Below are positions 24,595-33,860 of a stretch of DNA of 64,000 nucleotides, piece by piece. The position numbers and the translations under genes were made by a program. The notes beneath the pieces were generated by a model that was given only the letters and a program-made list of their open reading frames with translations, did no database searches and was not told where the DNA came from. How positions within the stretch are numbered: the stretch's first letter is position 1; the number at the start of each line of letters is the position of its first letter. The DNA comes from Roseburia sp. (GTDB taxonomy: Bacteria; Bacillota; Clostridia; Lachnospirales; Lachnospiraceae): assembly GCA_019421345.1 (NCBI GenBank), contig JAHZFL010000014.1:1-64000 (forward strand), read 5' to 3'.

Positions 24595-25905
24595 ATGAGA
24601 GGAAAGAAGCAGGGTGAGATGGATAAGATAGCAATCAGGGCAAAGGATGTCAGCAAGATTTATAAATTATATCATAAGCCCTCGGAGCGTCTGCTCGATG
24701 CGCTTGGAATTGCAGGGAAAAACCGCTTTAAGGAGCACCGGGCGCTTGACCATGTATCCTTTGAGGTGAAAAAGGGCGAGACGATCGGCATTATCGGCAC
24801 AAACGGTTCCGGAAAGTCGACGATTTTAAAGATCATCACCGGCGTGCTCTCTCCGACCGAGGGAGCGGTGGAGATTTCTGGCAGAATTTCCGCGCTGCTT
24901 GAGCTTGGCGCGGGCTTTAATATGGAATATACGGGTATTGAGAATGTCTATTTAAACGGGATGATGATGGGCTTTCGTAGGGAGGAGATGGACGAGCGTC
25001 TGCCGGAGATCCTTAGATTTGCAGATATTGGAGATTTCGTTCATCAGCCGTGCAAGACGTATTCGAGCGGAATGTTTGTGCGCCTTGCGTTTGCCGTGGC
25101 GATCAATATCGACCCGGAGATTTTGATCGTGGATGAGGCGCTCTCGGTAGGGGATGCGTTTTTTCAGGCAAAGTGTTATAAGAAATTTGATGATTTTAAG
25201 GCACAGGGCAAGACAATTATTTTTGTCAGTCATGACATCAGCAGTGTGGCAAAGTACTGTGACCGTGTGATTTTGTTAAATCAGGGCGTGAAGCTGGCAG
25301 AGGGGAAGCCAAAGGAGATCATTGATCTGTATAAGAAGGTGCTCTTAAATCAGTCGCAGAATATCACGAGCGGGCAGGTGCTTACGGCGCAGGAGACTGC
25401 GGGGACGGAGGCTGGAACAGCGCTTTGGAAAAGCCATTATGAACTGAATCCCGATGTAAATGAATATGGAACGGGAGAAGCGGAAATCATTGATTTTGCA
25501 GTGGTGGATGAATATGGAAGCTATACGAACTGTATTCAGAAGGGAACTTCCTTCACCATTCGCTCCAAAGTGCGTTTCCAGACAGATATTATGGACCCTA
25601 TTTTTACTTATACATTTAAGACGGTGCAGGGGACGGCAGTGACCGGAACGAACACGATGTATGAAAAGGCAGGCATTGGTCTGGCGAAGGCAGGAGAGAT
25701 TTATGTTGCCTCCTTTCAGCAGAATATGGATCTGCAGGGCGGTGAATATCTGCTCTCCATCAGTTGTACGGGCTATGTCGGCGGTGAGTTTCGGGCATAC
25801 CACAGGTTGTATGACGTGGTCGGTGTCACGGTAATTTCCGATAAAAACACAGTCGGATTTTATGATATGAATTCCGTGACGACGGTGGAGCGTGCGGAGG
25901 CATAG
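24595..25905 (+). CDS. wzt: Polysaccharide ABC exporter ATPase with sugar-binding tail (Wzt type)
   Basis: A 436-residue ATPase. Residues about 10-250 are the nucleotide-binding domain with GTNGSGKSTILKI (Walker A), YSSGMFVRLAFAV (signature) and ILIVDEALSVGD (Walker B). Residues 280-430 form a beta-rich C-terminal extension like the carbohydrate-binding domain of Wzt in E. coli O9a, which reads the modified end of a finished chain. The next two genes encode a methyltransferase and a kinase-like protein, the two activities that make that mark in O9a. The second exporter at 53803 lacks such a tail. The start is unsure: 24595 and 24619 are both in frame and plausible. Confidence 0.88.
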   Translation: MRGKKQGEMDKIAIRAKDVSKIYKLYHKPSERLLDALGIAGKNRFKEHRALDHVSFEVKKGETIGIIGTNGSGKSTILKIITGVLSPTEGAVEISGRISALLELGAGFNMEYTGIENVYLNGMMMGFRREEMDERLPEILRFADIGDFVHQPCKTYSSGMFVRLAFAVAINIDPEILIVDEALSVGDAFFQAKCYKKFDDFKAQGKTIIFVSHDISSVAKYCDRVILLNQGVKLAEGKPKEIIDLYKKVLLNQSQNITSGQVLTAQETAGTEAGTALWKSHYELNPDVNEYGTGEAEIIDFAVVDEYGSYTNCIQKGTSFTIRSKVRFQTDIMDPIFTYTFKTVQGTAVTGTNTMYEKAGIGLAKAGEIYVASFQQNMDLQGGEYLLSISCTGYVGGEFRAYHRLYDVVGVTVISDKNTVGFYDMNSVTTVERAEA

Positions 25906-25927
25906 ACGTATGCGGCAGGAGGATGCG

Positions 25928-26782
25928 ATGGAGGATGAACAGTTTTTGACAGAGCTGCATGAAATAGTAAATAATTATGAGCGCGGCAGCTATGGACAGG
26001 TGATCCGGGAAAAGGCGTCCTATCCTTATCTGTATCATCTCTCGGAGATCAGACAGAATCTTATTGACTGGATTCCGATGGAGAAAACGATGCGTGTGCT
26101 GGAATGTGCTCCTGCGTGCGGCGCGCTGACCGGAAAGCTTTTGGAAAAGGCGGGGGCGGTAACTTGTCTCGCAGAGGATGAGATGCATGCCCAGATCATC
26201 CGGGCACGCTGCAAAGACGCAGGAGAGAGGCTCGCTATCGTTGTCGGCGAGGCGGAAAGCTTTCTTTCCTCCGGTGAAACAGAAGACGGGGAGAAGTTTG
26301 ATGTGATACTTCTGGTGGGTGGATTTTATCGCCATCGCAGAGCGCTTTCGCTGCTGCGAAAACAGCTTGCACCGGACGGCAGACTATTTGCTGCAGATGC
26401 CAATCGTATGGGATTGCGGTATTTTGCCGGATGTCAGGAGGAATATGGCGGAGGCTATTTTTCCGGTGTGGAAGGCTATGGCGGTGCGCCCGATACGGGA
26501 GAGACGCCGAGATGCTACACGAAGGGCGAATATGAAAGGTACTTCACGGAGGCGGGATTTGGGAAGCTGTATTTTTATTATCCCTATCCTGACTATAAAT
26601 TTCCAAGCTGTATTTATTCAGAGGATTGGCTGCCGCAGGCGGGAGAGCTGATGGATAACCGCAGAAATTTTGACAGAGACAGGCTTAAGCTTTTTGATGA
26701 GCGGGCGGTTTATGATACATTGCTGGCGGAGGGAGTGTTTGAAACATTTGCAAACTCCTATCTGATCGAGGCATATGGATAG
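25928..26782 (+). CDS. SAM-dependent methyltransferase, WbdD-like N-terminal partner
   Basis: A 284-residue class I methyltransferase. The SAM motif I starts at Val57 and reads VLECAPACGALTGKL, with two of the three usual glycines replaced by alanine. Motif II has CLAEDEMHAQIIRARC, motif IV FDVILLVGGFYRH and then LRKQLAPDGRLF. Its length and place behind wzm-wzt with the kinase-like gene right after it match the methyltransferase half of WbdD, which caps O-antigen chains. The preferred start 25928 has AGGAGG five bases upstream; ATGs at 25892 and 25910 do not. The target is not shown by sequence. The gene overlaps the next reading frame near its end. Confidence 0.72.
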   Translation: MEDEQFLTELHEIVNNYERGSYGQVIREKASYPYLYHLSEIRQNLIDWIPMEKTMRVLECAPACGALTGKLLEKAGAVTCLAEDEMHAQIIRARCKDAGERLAIVVGEAESFLSSGETEDGEKFDVILLVGGFYRHRRALSLLRKQLAPDGRLFAADANRMGLRYFAGCQEEYGGGYFSGVEGYGGAPDTGETPRCYTKGEYERYFTEAGFGKLYFYYPYPDYKFPSCIYSEDWLPQAGELMDNRRNFDRDRLKLFDERAVYDTLLAEGVFETFANSYLIEAYG

Positions 26783-26807
26783 AGCGGCTGTGACGGGAGG
26801 TGAGGCG

Positions 26808-28013
26808 TTGGAACGGACGATATATTCCAAATATTCCAATGAGCGGGCGGAGCGGTTTTGTATCCGAACAGATATTACGTCAGATAATGAGGGAACAAAG
26901 AGGATTTATAAATGGGCGCTTCTGCCCGAAGGACGGGCGCATGTGGAGCGGTTTGTGGACAGTTTCCGTGGCTTGGCGCAAAGCTATGATAAGGATGTTC
27001 TGCGCTTCTGCCCGTGCACCGGCAAGACAGATTCCGGCGGCAACGTGTGTGCGGTCTTTCCGTTTTTAAGCGGAGAGTCCCTGCAGGAGACGTTAAAGCG
27101 CGCGGTGCAGAAGCAGGATGAGGCGCATGTGGAGCGTCTTTTGCGGGAGTATGTGCGAAGGATTGCAACGGATGGAGGGGAGCGTCCCTTTGTCGTGACA
27201 GATGAATTTGAAGAAATATTCGGAGCGCTTCCAAGGGGAGGCTTGCAGCAGGGCGGCGCGGGGGCGTCGGTATCGGCGTGTATCAGTGATATTGATATGA
27301 TCTTTTCCAATCTCTTTGTCGATGCAGGTGACGGCGGAGAGGAAAATGCTCCGTGGGAGGTCATTGATTATGAATGGACGTTTTCGTTCCCGATACCAAA
27401 GAGGTTTTTGATTTACCGGGGGCTTTATTTTGCCTATTATCAGATATTATATGATACGGGACGAGGTCTTGCGGACGTGCTTGCATTGGCGGGGATCACA
27501 AAGGAGGAGGCAGCGGTCTATCAGCAGATGGAGGAGCATTTTCAGGCGTATATCGGCAGAGACACAGTTCCGGTGCGCAATATGCAGCGGCTGATGGGAG
27601 CGGCGGTTACCCCGTTGGAGGAGCTGCTTTGCAAAGCAGGGCAGGAGCAGACGGTCGGGAGTACAGAGGCATTGGAGGAAGCGCTTTTGGTGCGCAGGAT
27701 TTATTATCAGATTGACCGCTTGGAATATCAGGACGGCAGTTATGTCTGTGCGGGCTGGGCGTTTGCAAAGACATGGAACGGCAGATGTCTCCCGGTGCAT
27801 ATACAGGTGCGGGGGCACGGGGGGCAGGAGCTGCCTGCGGAGATTGTAAGAGGAGAGCGCAAGGATGTGGCAGAGGCGTTTCATCTGCGGTGCGCGGGAA
27901 GTCCGGCATGGGGCTTTGACTGTGTCTTTGTGGCGCCGCAGAGCGAGGAGTGGGAGCTTTTCTTTTCGCTGGGGAGGAAGGAGTGCACATACCGCGGTGA
28001 GAGCCTGAAATAA
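26808..28013 (+). CDS. Kinase-fold protein with C-terminal beta domain, WbdD-like partner
   Basis: A 401-residue protein (about 412 if an ATG at 26775 is used). It follows the layout of aminoglycoside-phosphotransferase-type kinases: a Lys in RIYKWAL (Lys35), the hinge FPFLSGESLQETL, a catalytic loop with Asp163 and Asn168 spaced as DxxxxN (SDIDMIFSN), and a metal Asp187 in VIDYEW. The last 110 residues form a beta-rich domain (YVCAGWAF..., then RKDVAEAFHLRC) that I have seen attached to clostridial polysaccharide enzymes. With the adjacent methyltransferase it mimics the methyltransferase-kinase order of WbdD, so it may phosphorylate the chain end. The TTG start has an excellent GGGAGGTGA site. 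Substrate unproved. Confidence 0.6.
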   Translation: MERTIYSKYSNERAERFCIRTDITSDNEGTKRIYKWALLPEGRAHVERFVDSFRGLAQSYDKDVLRFCPCTGKTDSGGNVCAVFPFLSGESLQETLKRAVQKQDEAHVERLLREYVRRIATDGGERPFVVTDEFEEIFGALPRGGLQQGGAGASVSACISDIDMIFSNLFVDAGDGGEENAPWEVIDYEWTFSFPIPKRFLIYRGLYFAYYQILYDTGRGLADVLALAGITKEEAAVYQQMEEHFQAYIGRDTVPVRNMQRLMGAAVTPLEELLCKAGQEQTVGSTEALEEALLVRRIYYQIDRLEYQDGSYVCAGWAFAKTWNGRCLPVHIQVRGHGGQELPAEIVRGERKDVAEAFHLRCAGSPAWGFDCVFVAPQSEEWELFFSLGRKECTYRGESLK

Positions 28014-28048
28014 AGCGGTTTTGGGCATAGGATGAGAGAGGATTTGCT

Positions 28049-29470
28049 ATGTATCAATCAAGACAAAGGATTCAGGATGTGATTCTGCTGCTGGCGGATA
28101 TGCTTTGTTTTATCATAAGCTATTTTGCCGGAGGCTATTTCTGGCTGGTGGGTTACCGGAATGTGTCCATAGAAAATATGAAGGTGGAGCTTCTCGACAG
28201 CTTTGGGATCGTGCTGGTCATCTACATGCTGGTCATGATATTTTCGGATATTGAAAGGAATTTTATCAGGAGAAATCTTTATCGTGATTTTTGGGCGGCG
28301 ATCAAAGCGAGCGTAGTCATCATCTTTGTGACGTCGCTGACGATTTTTCTGCTTCATAATAATGCGGACGCATCACGCGGTGTGTATTTTTGCATTGCCG
28401 GCGTAAACCTGATTTTATTTTTCATCGCCCATGCAGGAATTAAGTATTATCTGCTCAAGGTGTACCGCAATAAACGGGCGACCAATCAGGTGCTTTTGGT
28501 GACGACTGCCGATCGTGTGGAGAGTATTATCAAGGAGGCGGAAAGCTCATCCGACTGGGTACACCGTCTGGCGAGCATTGCGGTCATTGACGACAATCAG
28601 GTCGGGAAATGGTATGAGGGAGTGCCGGTTGTGGCAACCTACAGTAATATGTACCAATATGCAAAGGAGCAGATCGTGGACGAGGTGTTCATCAATGTGC
28701 CCTATGATACGGGAGCCTCGCTTGCGAAGGTGGTCAATACGTTTGAGGATATGGGGGCAACCGTCCATGTCAGTATAGAGATTTTAAATCAGTTTGACGA
28801 TTATTATAAAAGCTTTAATATGATGGGAAATATTCCGGTTGTGACATTTTCCAATCAGCAGTATGATTGGAAACGACTGTTTGTGAAGCGGCTGATGGAT
28901 ATTGTGGGAGCGCTCGTGGGACTTTTGATCACAGCGGTCATCACTGTTTTTCTGGCGCCGCCGTTACTGATCGAATCGCCGGGACCTTTGTTTTTTGCAC
29001 AAAAGCGTGTGGGAAAAAACGGAAGGTTCTTTCAGATATATAAGTTCCGTTCGATGTACCGTGATGCGGAGGAGCGGAAAGCGGAGCTGGCAGATCAAAA
29101 TGAGATGAAGGGTCTGATGTTTAAAATGAAAGACGACCCGCGCATCACAAAGGTAGGAAAATTTATCCGAAAGACAAGTATTGACGAGCTGCCGCAGTTT
29201 TTTAACGTGCTAAAGGGCGATATGAGTCTGGTCGGAACAAGACCGCCGACGGTCGATGAGTTCCGGCAGTACGAGGCGCACCAAAAGCGAAGGCTGAGTG
29301 CGAAGCCGGGCATCACAGGGCTATGGCAGGTCAGCGGGCGCAACAACATCAAGGATTTTGAGGATGTCGTACGGCTCGATGTGCAGTATATTGACAATTG
29401 GAGTCTTGCACTTGACATCAAGATCATACTTAAGACGATCCGGGTCGTATTTGAAAAAGGCGGAGAATAA
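28049..29470 (+). CDS. Polyprenyl-phosphate sugar-1-phosphate transferase, first set
   Basis: A 473-residue initiating transferase of the WbaP/WcaJ/CpsE type. Four N-terminal membrane segments (residues 10-130) and a Rossmann-like middle region precede a fifth membrane segment (about 290-312) and the catalytic bacterial sugar transferase domain. This domain shows KRLMDIVGAL, FQIYKFRSMYRDAEE, KFIRKTSIDELPQFFNVLKGDMSLVGTRPP and GITGLWQVSGRNN, all expected motifs. It moves hexose 1-phosphate onto undecaprenyl phosphate to start a chain. A second such enzyme lies at 49769. It is followed 15 bases later by the Wzz-like gene. Confidence 0.9.
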   Translation: MYQSRQRIQDVILLLADMLCFIISYFAGGYFWLVGYRNVSIENMKVELLDSFGIVLVIYMLVMIFSDIERNFIRRNLYRDFWAAIKASVVIIFVTSLTIFLLHNNADASRGVYFCIAGVNLILFFIAHAGIKYYLLKVYRNKRATNQVLLVTTADRVESIIKEAESSSDWVHRLASIAVIDDNQVGKWYEGVPVVATYSNMYQYAKEQIVDEVFINVPYDTGASLAKVVNTFEDMGATVHVSIEILNQFDDYYKSFNMMGNIPVVTFSNQQYDWKRLFVKRLMDIVGALVGLLITAVITVFLAPPLLIESPGPLFFAQKRVGKNGRFFQIYKFRSMYRDAEERKAELADQNEMKGLMFKMKDDPRITKVGKFIRKTSIDELPQFFNVLKGDMSLVGTRPPTVDEFRQYEAHQKRRLSAKPGITGLWQVSGRNNIKDFEDVVRLDVQYIDNWSLALDIKIILKTIRVVFEKGGE

Positions 29471-29484
29471 GGGAGGAGACAACG

Positions 29485-30771
29485 ATGAGCAGAGAATACA
29501 AGGTGGATAAGGAATACGGTTTTTTGGAGATTGTGCGCTACAATCTTCGTATGTGGTGGCTGGCGGTTATTTTCGCGCTGCTCTGCGCGGCGGCGCTCGG
29601 AGGATATAAGTACAAGACGCTGCATCAGTATGTGGAAAATGAGATGTACGAAAACAAGCAGCAGGTCGTGGCGTCATTATTTGTCAGCGATTACAGTCAG
29701 GCAAGCGTGGTAGAGCGTGTCGGAAATGTCATTAAGATCGCAAAGAGCAGCAGAACCTATGAAAGGTTTGCCTCGGATATGGATACGACGCTGACACTCG
29801 ATGAATATATGGGATTGTTTGAGATGATACAGGGAGAGGCGTCCGGTGTCGCTTCCATTTATGTGACGTTTCCTGCGACAGTCGGAACGATTACCATTGC
29901 TGATGAGGAGACAGCCGCAAAGTTTGCAGAGGGAGTTATGAACGCGACGATCGCAGTCAGTGAGGAAATGATCGGGGCTGATTGTGTGAGCATTCTGGAT
30001 GATCCGTATGCGACGCAGGAGGTTGTGAAGATTGAAAATTATTCCATCACACAGGAGGATTTCAACAAGGCTCTGATGAAGGCGGTGACAGCAGGCGTTT
30101 TGCTTGGTATCATTGTGGAGGTGGTATTCTATACGTTCTGGATGCTGATGTATAAAAAGCCAAAGAATGCCGAGGAAGTAAGGGAGAGCCTTGACGCAAA
30201 TATCATTGATGTGTTCAAAAAGGACGGAGATAATGAGGATGCCTTTAAAAAGGCTGCGCTTTATTTAAGCGATCCCGATGTTTCCTGCAATAGGATCAGT
30301 TGCATCAGTCTGCAGTGTCCGAAGAAGGATGCGGCGTTAAAGCTTGCCATGAGCTACGCCAATGAGCAGAAGAAAACACTTTATGTAGACCTTGCCAGCG
30401 AGGAGGGCGAGAGCGAAAACTCGATCAGCGGCTATGTGCTCGGAGAGCAGACAGAGGTGATTCCGGCACAGATGAACGACTACCTTGATTTTGTCTGCAG
30501 AAGCCAGACGAGGGAGCAGGGGATGGATATTGCCGGAAATCAGCGCTTTGCACTTTTGATGGATGAGATGAGTAAAAAATATCAGTGTATCGTGATCAAC
30601 AGTCACGATGCCGTAAAGAGCGCTGACGCTTATGCTGCGGCAAAGCTCTGCAATAAAACCTTTGTGACCTGCGGAAGAAAAACCGTGACCAATGAGAATT
30701 TATACCGTGCGAAAAATACGGCAGATGTAAACGGTATCCGCATTGATGGAGTTTTGGTTTATGAATTATAA
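29485..30771 (+). CDS. Wzz/BY-kinase-like protein with a ruined P-loop
   Basis: A 428-residue membrane protein in two parts. Residues 15-225 have the Wzz layout: cytosolic start, a membrane segment at about 28-45, an external helical domain and a second segment at about 195-218. The C-terminal half has the size and order of a bacterial tyrosine-kinase domain (ISCISLQC..., YANEQKKTLYVDLASEEG, QCIVINSHDA..., KTFVTCGRKTV), but where a P-loop GKS/T is expected it reads CPKKDAALK. ATP binding is thus doubtful and no Tyr-rich tail is present. I infer a chain-length regulator with a pseudo-kinase domain. The following gene overlaps its 3' end by 11 bases. Confidence 0.7.
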   Translation: MSREYKVDKEYGFLEIVRYNLRMWWLAVIFALLCAAALGGYKYKTLHQYVENEMYENKQQVVASLFVSDYSQASVVERVGNVIKIAKSSRTYERFASDMDTTLTLDEYMGLFEMIQGEASGVASIYVTFPATVGTITIADEETAAKFAEGVMNATIAVSEEMIGADCVSILDDPYATQEVVKIENYSITQEDFNKALMKAVTAGVLLGIIVEVVFYTFWMLMYKKPKNAEEVRESLDANIIDVFKKDGDNEDAFKKAALYLSDPDVSCNRISCISLQCPKKDAALKLAMSYANEQKKTLYVDLASEEGESENSISGYVLGEQTEVIPAQMNDYLDFVCRSQTREQGMDIAGNQRFALLMDEMSKKYQCIVINSHDAVKSADAYAAAKLCNKTFVTCGRKTVTNENLYRAKNTADVNGIRIDGVLVYEL

Positions 30772-31861
30772 AGACATCCTGGCTATGACCGTTTTGTTTG
30801 TGCTGCTCCCCATGTGGGTCGGCTATCTGTGGGCAGAGTTTTTAAAGCTCAGGGAGGGCTGGAACCGTATCGTACACGCATGGGTGCTTGGATTTGTGAC
30901 GATGCTTGCAGTGGCGCAGGTGATTCTGGTGCCGCTTGTGGCATTGGAGCAGACGCTGACAACTGCGATGATCCTATGGAAAATGGCGCTGACGGTTTTT
31001 TCAATTTTTTCGTTCGGTCTGCTGCTTCGGCGCTGGAAGCGCGGAAAGCTGGTATTTCTTACGGGAAGTGCAGACGCTGGGGAAGAAAGTCATACCGAGG
31101 CAGGGGATAGGTCAAGAAAAGGCTGGGTGTATGTATTTGGAACGCTGGCGGCAGTGATGATTTTGCTTCAGGCATATATTCCGGCGCGCTATGAGCACGG
31201 CGACGATGATGATGCGCGGTTTATTTCCGAGGAGGTATCCGCCGTTGAGCATGATACGATGTACATTGACGACCCGATCTCCGGAAGTGAGATGTACTGG
31301 GATCAGGGAGAGGTGAAAAAGGATCTGACTTCTCCTTGGGCAATGTATATTGCAATGTGCAGCCGGATCAGCGGCATTCATCCCGCAGTGCTCTCGCACA
31401 CCTATCTGCCGTTTTTTTTGATTTTACTATGCTATGCAGTGTATCTGCTGATCGGTCATGTGCTGATGCGGGGAGACTGGGAAAAGACGTTTTTGTTTTT
31501 GATCTTTTTGTCTGTCGTCCATCTGTGGGGCTATACTTCGACACACACGCTGGCGTCGATGCTGCTGCTTCGCATCTGGCAGGGCAAAGCAGTCTGCGCA
31601 AGCTTTCTGATACCGCTGTTTTTCTACCTGATGTACCGTCTGATGCATAGGGAGTATCGCAGGGGCTGGCTGGCGCTTTTGTATGTTGCTGCGACCGGGG
31701 GATGTCTTTTGTCGGGAATCGGAATTACGACGGTGCCTGTGATTCTGCTGTTGTATGGGATTGTTGATTTTCTCACTTACCGTGACAGAAAAAAAACGGT
31801 TATGATTTTGATGGCGGCAGTGCCCAACGCTGCGTTTTTGTTATATTATCTGATCAGATAG
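30761..31861 (+). CDS. Paired membrane protein, module 1 first half
   Basis: A 366-residue protein with about nine membrane segments and one longer external loop after the fourth or fifth (residues about 135-190: EHGDDDDARFISEEV, then DTMYIDDPISG). The loop pattern DTxY.....SG recurs in the proteins at 46050 and 47922, so these are three paralogues. Each is followed at once by a second protein with shared NP(L/F) and WMLP motifs. Together they have the size (about 600 residues) of one GT-C enzyme, and the acidic loop is suggestive. I think I recall DUF6077 for this kind, unchecked. The start at 30761 overlaps the Wzz-like gene and has GATGGAG upstream. Confidence 0.55.
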   Translation: MNYKDILAMTVLFVLLPMWVGYLWAEFLKLREGWNRIVHAWVLGFVTMLAVAQVILVPLVALEQTLTTAMILWKMALTVFSIFSFGLLLRRWKRGKLVFLTGSADAGEESHTEAGDRSRKGWVYVFGTLAAVMILLQAYIPARYEHGDDDDARFISEEVSAVEHDTMYIDDPISGSEMYWDQGEVKKDLTSPWAMYIAMCSRISGIHPAVLSHTYLPFFLILLCYAVYLLIGHVLMRGDWEKTFLFLIFLSVVHLWGYTSTHTLASMLLLRIWQGKAVCASFLIPLFFYLMYRLMHREYRRGWLALLYVAATGGCLLSGIGITTVPVILLLYGIVDFLTYRDRKKTVMILMAAVPNAAFLLYYLIR

Positions 31862-31869
31862 GGAGATTC

Positions 31870-32658
31870 ATGATTACTTATTGTTATGCGGTTTGGAATG
31901 AATTTATGAACTTTATAGGGGGAAGGAACGGGCTGTTGCACTGGCTTCTTTTCTGCGCGGCGCTGCTGTTTTGCGTGCTTTTGGGAAAAGGTGACAGGAA
32001 GCGGCTGTTCTGGCCGTCGGTGCTCGTGCTCCTTTTCTTCTTTAACCCGCTTTTTTATGCGACGATCGGAACAAAATTTTTGTCCGGCGTTTACTGGCGG
32101 CTCCTGTGGATGCTTCCGGTGTCGTTTGTCATCGCTTATGCGCTCACGAGGCTTGTGTATCGCCAGAACAAGGATGCGGTGCGTATTGCGGTAATCGTGA
32201 TTGCCTGCGTCTGTATCATTGTGACGGGGGAGCGCGAGTTTTCCGCCAAGACCTATCAGGAAAAAGAAAATGAATATGAGATTGCACAGGCGGCAGTGGA
32301 AATATCCGACATTGTGGCGCAAAATCTTTTGAGCTGGAAGGAAAATATCATTGTCCCCAATGAGCTGCTCTGTGATGTGCGCCAGTATTCAAGCGCGGTC
32401 GGACTGCTCTACGGCAGAAATGCCGGCGGATTTATCTCTGATATTGCGCCGGACGAGCAGATGGTCTATGAGGAGATGAGCAAGGAGGAGCCGGATCTCT
32501 CGCTTGTCACGGAGGTGGCACGGGCAAGAGAGTGCCGGTATATTGTATTTAACACATCCTTTCACCGGATACCGGAGGATCTAACCGGATACGGCTATGA
32601 AAAAATCGCGGTGGTGCAGGAGGATTACGCGGTTTACCGCAGAATGGTGCAGCAGTAG
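31870..32658 (+). CDS. Paired membrane protein, module 1 second half
   Basis: A 262-residue protein. Four membrane segments lie in residues 18-125, including FFNPLFYATIGTKFLSGVYW and then RLLWMLPVSFVIAYA. The rest is a soluble domain of about 135 residues that ends in DYAVYRRMVQ. These marks match the proteins at 47095 and 48886 (FNPF..., FWMLP..., GYELYRC; ANPFGYEII, KYAVYF). Such an exported C-terminal alpha/beta domain after membrane helices is common in polyprenyl-sugar-using transferases, so I infer a second subunit of a split enzyme. The gene begins eight bases after the first half with ATAGGGAGA as ribosome site. Confidence 0.5.
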   Translation: MITYCYAVWNEFMNFIGGRNGLLHWLLFCAALLFCVLLGKGDRKRLFWPSVLVLLFFFNPLFYATIGTKFLSGVYWRLLWMLPVSFVIAYALTRLVYRQNKDAVRIAVIVIACVCIIVTGEREFSAKTYQEKENEYEIAQAAVEISDIVAQNLLSWKENIIVPNELLCDVRQYSSAVGLLYGRNAGGFISDIAPDEQMVYEEMSKEEPDLSLVTEVARARECRYIVFNTSFHRIPEDLTGYGYEKIAVVQEDYAVYRRMVQQ

Positions 32659-32672
32659 CTTGGAGAGAACAG

Positions 32673-33860
32673 ATGGAGAGAATAAAGAGGATTTATGAGG
32701 AAACGGACTGGACTGGAATAGGCATTGCCTCGTACTACGGTTATTTTGCAGTCAATATGCTGATGAAGGCGTTTGCCTATGACCACGGGGACAATATTTA
32801 TAAATACTTTTTTGCGTTTGGAATGTTTTTCCTTGTGATCAAATTGATCACGACGAAATATACGCTGCGGGAGATCTGCTGGGCAGGAATCCTGATCGGT
32901 GTGGCAGTTCCGTTGTCCATTATCACAAAATCAAATACATGGCTGCTTTTGTTTCTGACGATCATCGGAATGAAGAATTGCAGCTACCGGAATCTGATCA
33001 AAATTGCGCTCTATATCCGTATGTTCAGCATTTGTATTCTTGTGCTGGGATCGACCTTCGGCGTGTATGACATCGGATATAAGACGACGCCCGATACCAG
33101 CTATGTGGAGATTCCGGTTTACAGCTTTGCGATGGGAGAACCCAATTACGCATTTTTATGTGTATTTTTGACGATGCTTTTGCTCCTTTATTATAATTAT
33201 GAAAGATTAAATAAATGGTGGTTTTTGGGAACAGCCGCAGTAGCGCTGATCTTTTACGAGCTGACGTTCTGTCGTACGGGAATCGCAGTATTTTTCTTCT
33301 GCTGGGGGCTGATCGTTTTTGAGAAGTGCGTCAAAAATAAAAAAGCAAAATTCATACTGGCGTTATCCGTCCCGGTCGGCGCGCTGTTTAGCTTTTGTAC
33401 AATGGTCATTTATAATGCGGAAAATCCGGTGCTAAAGCTGCTCAATCACTATGTATCGGGCAGAATTTATATTATGAGCAGCTACTTTAGGGATCAGGGT
33501 CTTGCACTTTATCCGCGTACGCAGGAGTCCTTTTATGCAAGCTATTATGGACTGATTGATAATTCCTACATGTTTGTGCTTCTCTACTGCGGCTGGATCG
33601 TGGCGCTCTTTTTCCTTGCCCTGATGTGCCGGACGCTGTTTCGGCTCTATAAGCTGGGACATTATAAGGAGCTTGTCATGATCGGAACGCTCGCATTATA
33701 CGGAGTGCTGGAGCAGTTTGTCATGAACGGTTTTATGAATCCGTTTATTTTGCTGGGAGCAATTTTATTGTACCCGAATATTCTTGAAAAATCGCCTGCA
33801 ACAATGCAGGAGCGGCATGAGGCGTCATATGAAACAATATCGAATACTACAGGTGCATAA
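32673..33860 (+). CDS. wzy: Wzy-like polysaccharide polymerase
   Basis: A 395-residue protein with about ten membrane segments and a long external loop around residues 255-290 (NHYVSGRIYIMSSYFRDQGLALYP). This layout, low conservation, and the neighbours suggest Wzy, which joins repeat units on the outer membrane face. The loop Arg-Ile-Tyr and the SGR motif recall O-antigen polymerase loops. A weaker alternative is an O-antigen ligase-like protein. A Wzx flippase gene lies at 44510, so a Wzx/Wzy route is possible. It overlaps the next gene by 44 bases. Confidence 0.7.
   Translation: MERIKRIYEETDWTGIGIASYYGYFAVNMLMKAFAYDHGDNIYKYFFAFGMFFLVIKLITTKYTLREICWAGILIGVAVPLSIITKSNTWLLLFLTIIGMKNCSYRNLIKIALYIRMFSICILVLGSTFGVYDIGYKTTPDTSYVEIPVYSFAMGEPNYAFLCVFLTMLLLLYYNYERLNKWWFLGTAAVALIFYELTFCRTGIAVFFFCWGLIVFEKCVKNKKAKFILALSVPVGALFSFCTMVIYNAENPVLKLLNHYVSGRIYIMSSYFRDQGLALYPRTQESFYASYYGLIDNSYMFVLLYCGWIVALFFLALMCRTLFRLYKLGHYKELVMIGTLALYGVLEQFVMNGFMNPFILLGAILLYPNILEKSPATMQERHEASYETISNTTGA

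Noticed and set aside
23100..24656. Long open frame of 518 codons on the - strand
   Set aside because: It lies opposite rfbC and the Wzm gene, both clear families; the reading is basic, rich in His/Arg and lacks any known pattern, typical of an antisense shadow in this codon-biased DNA.
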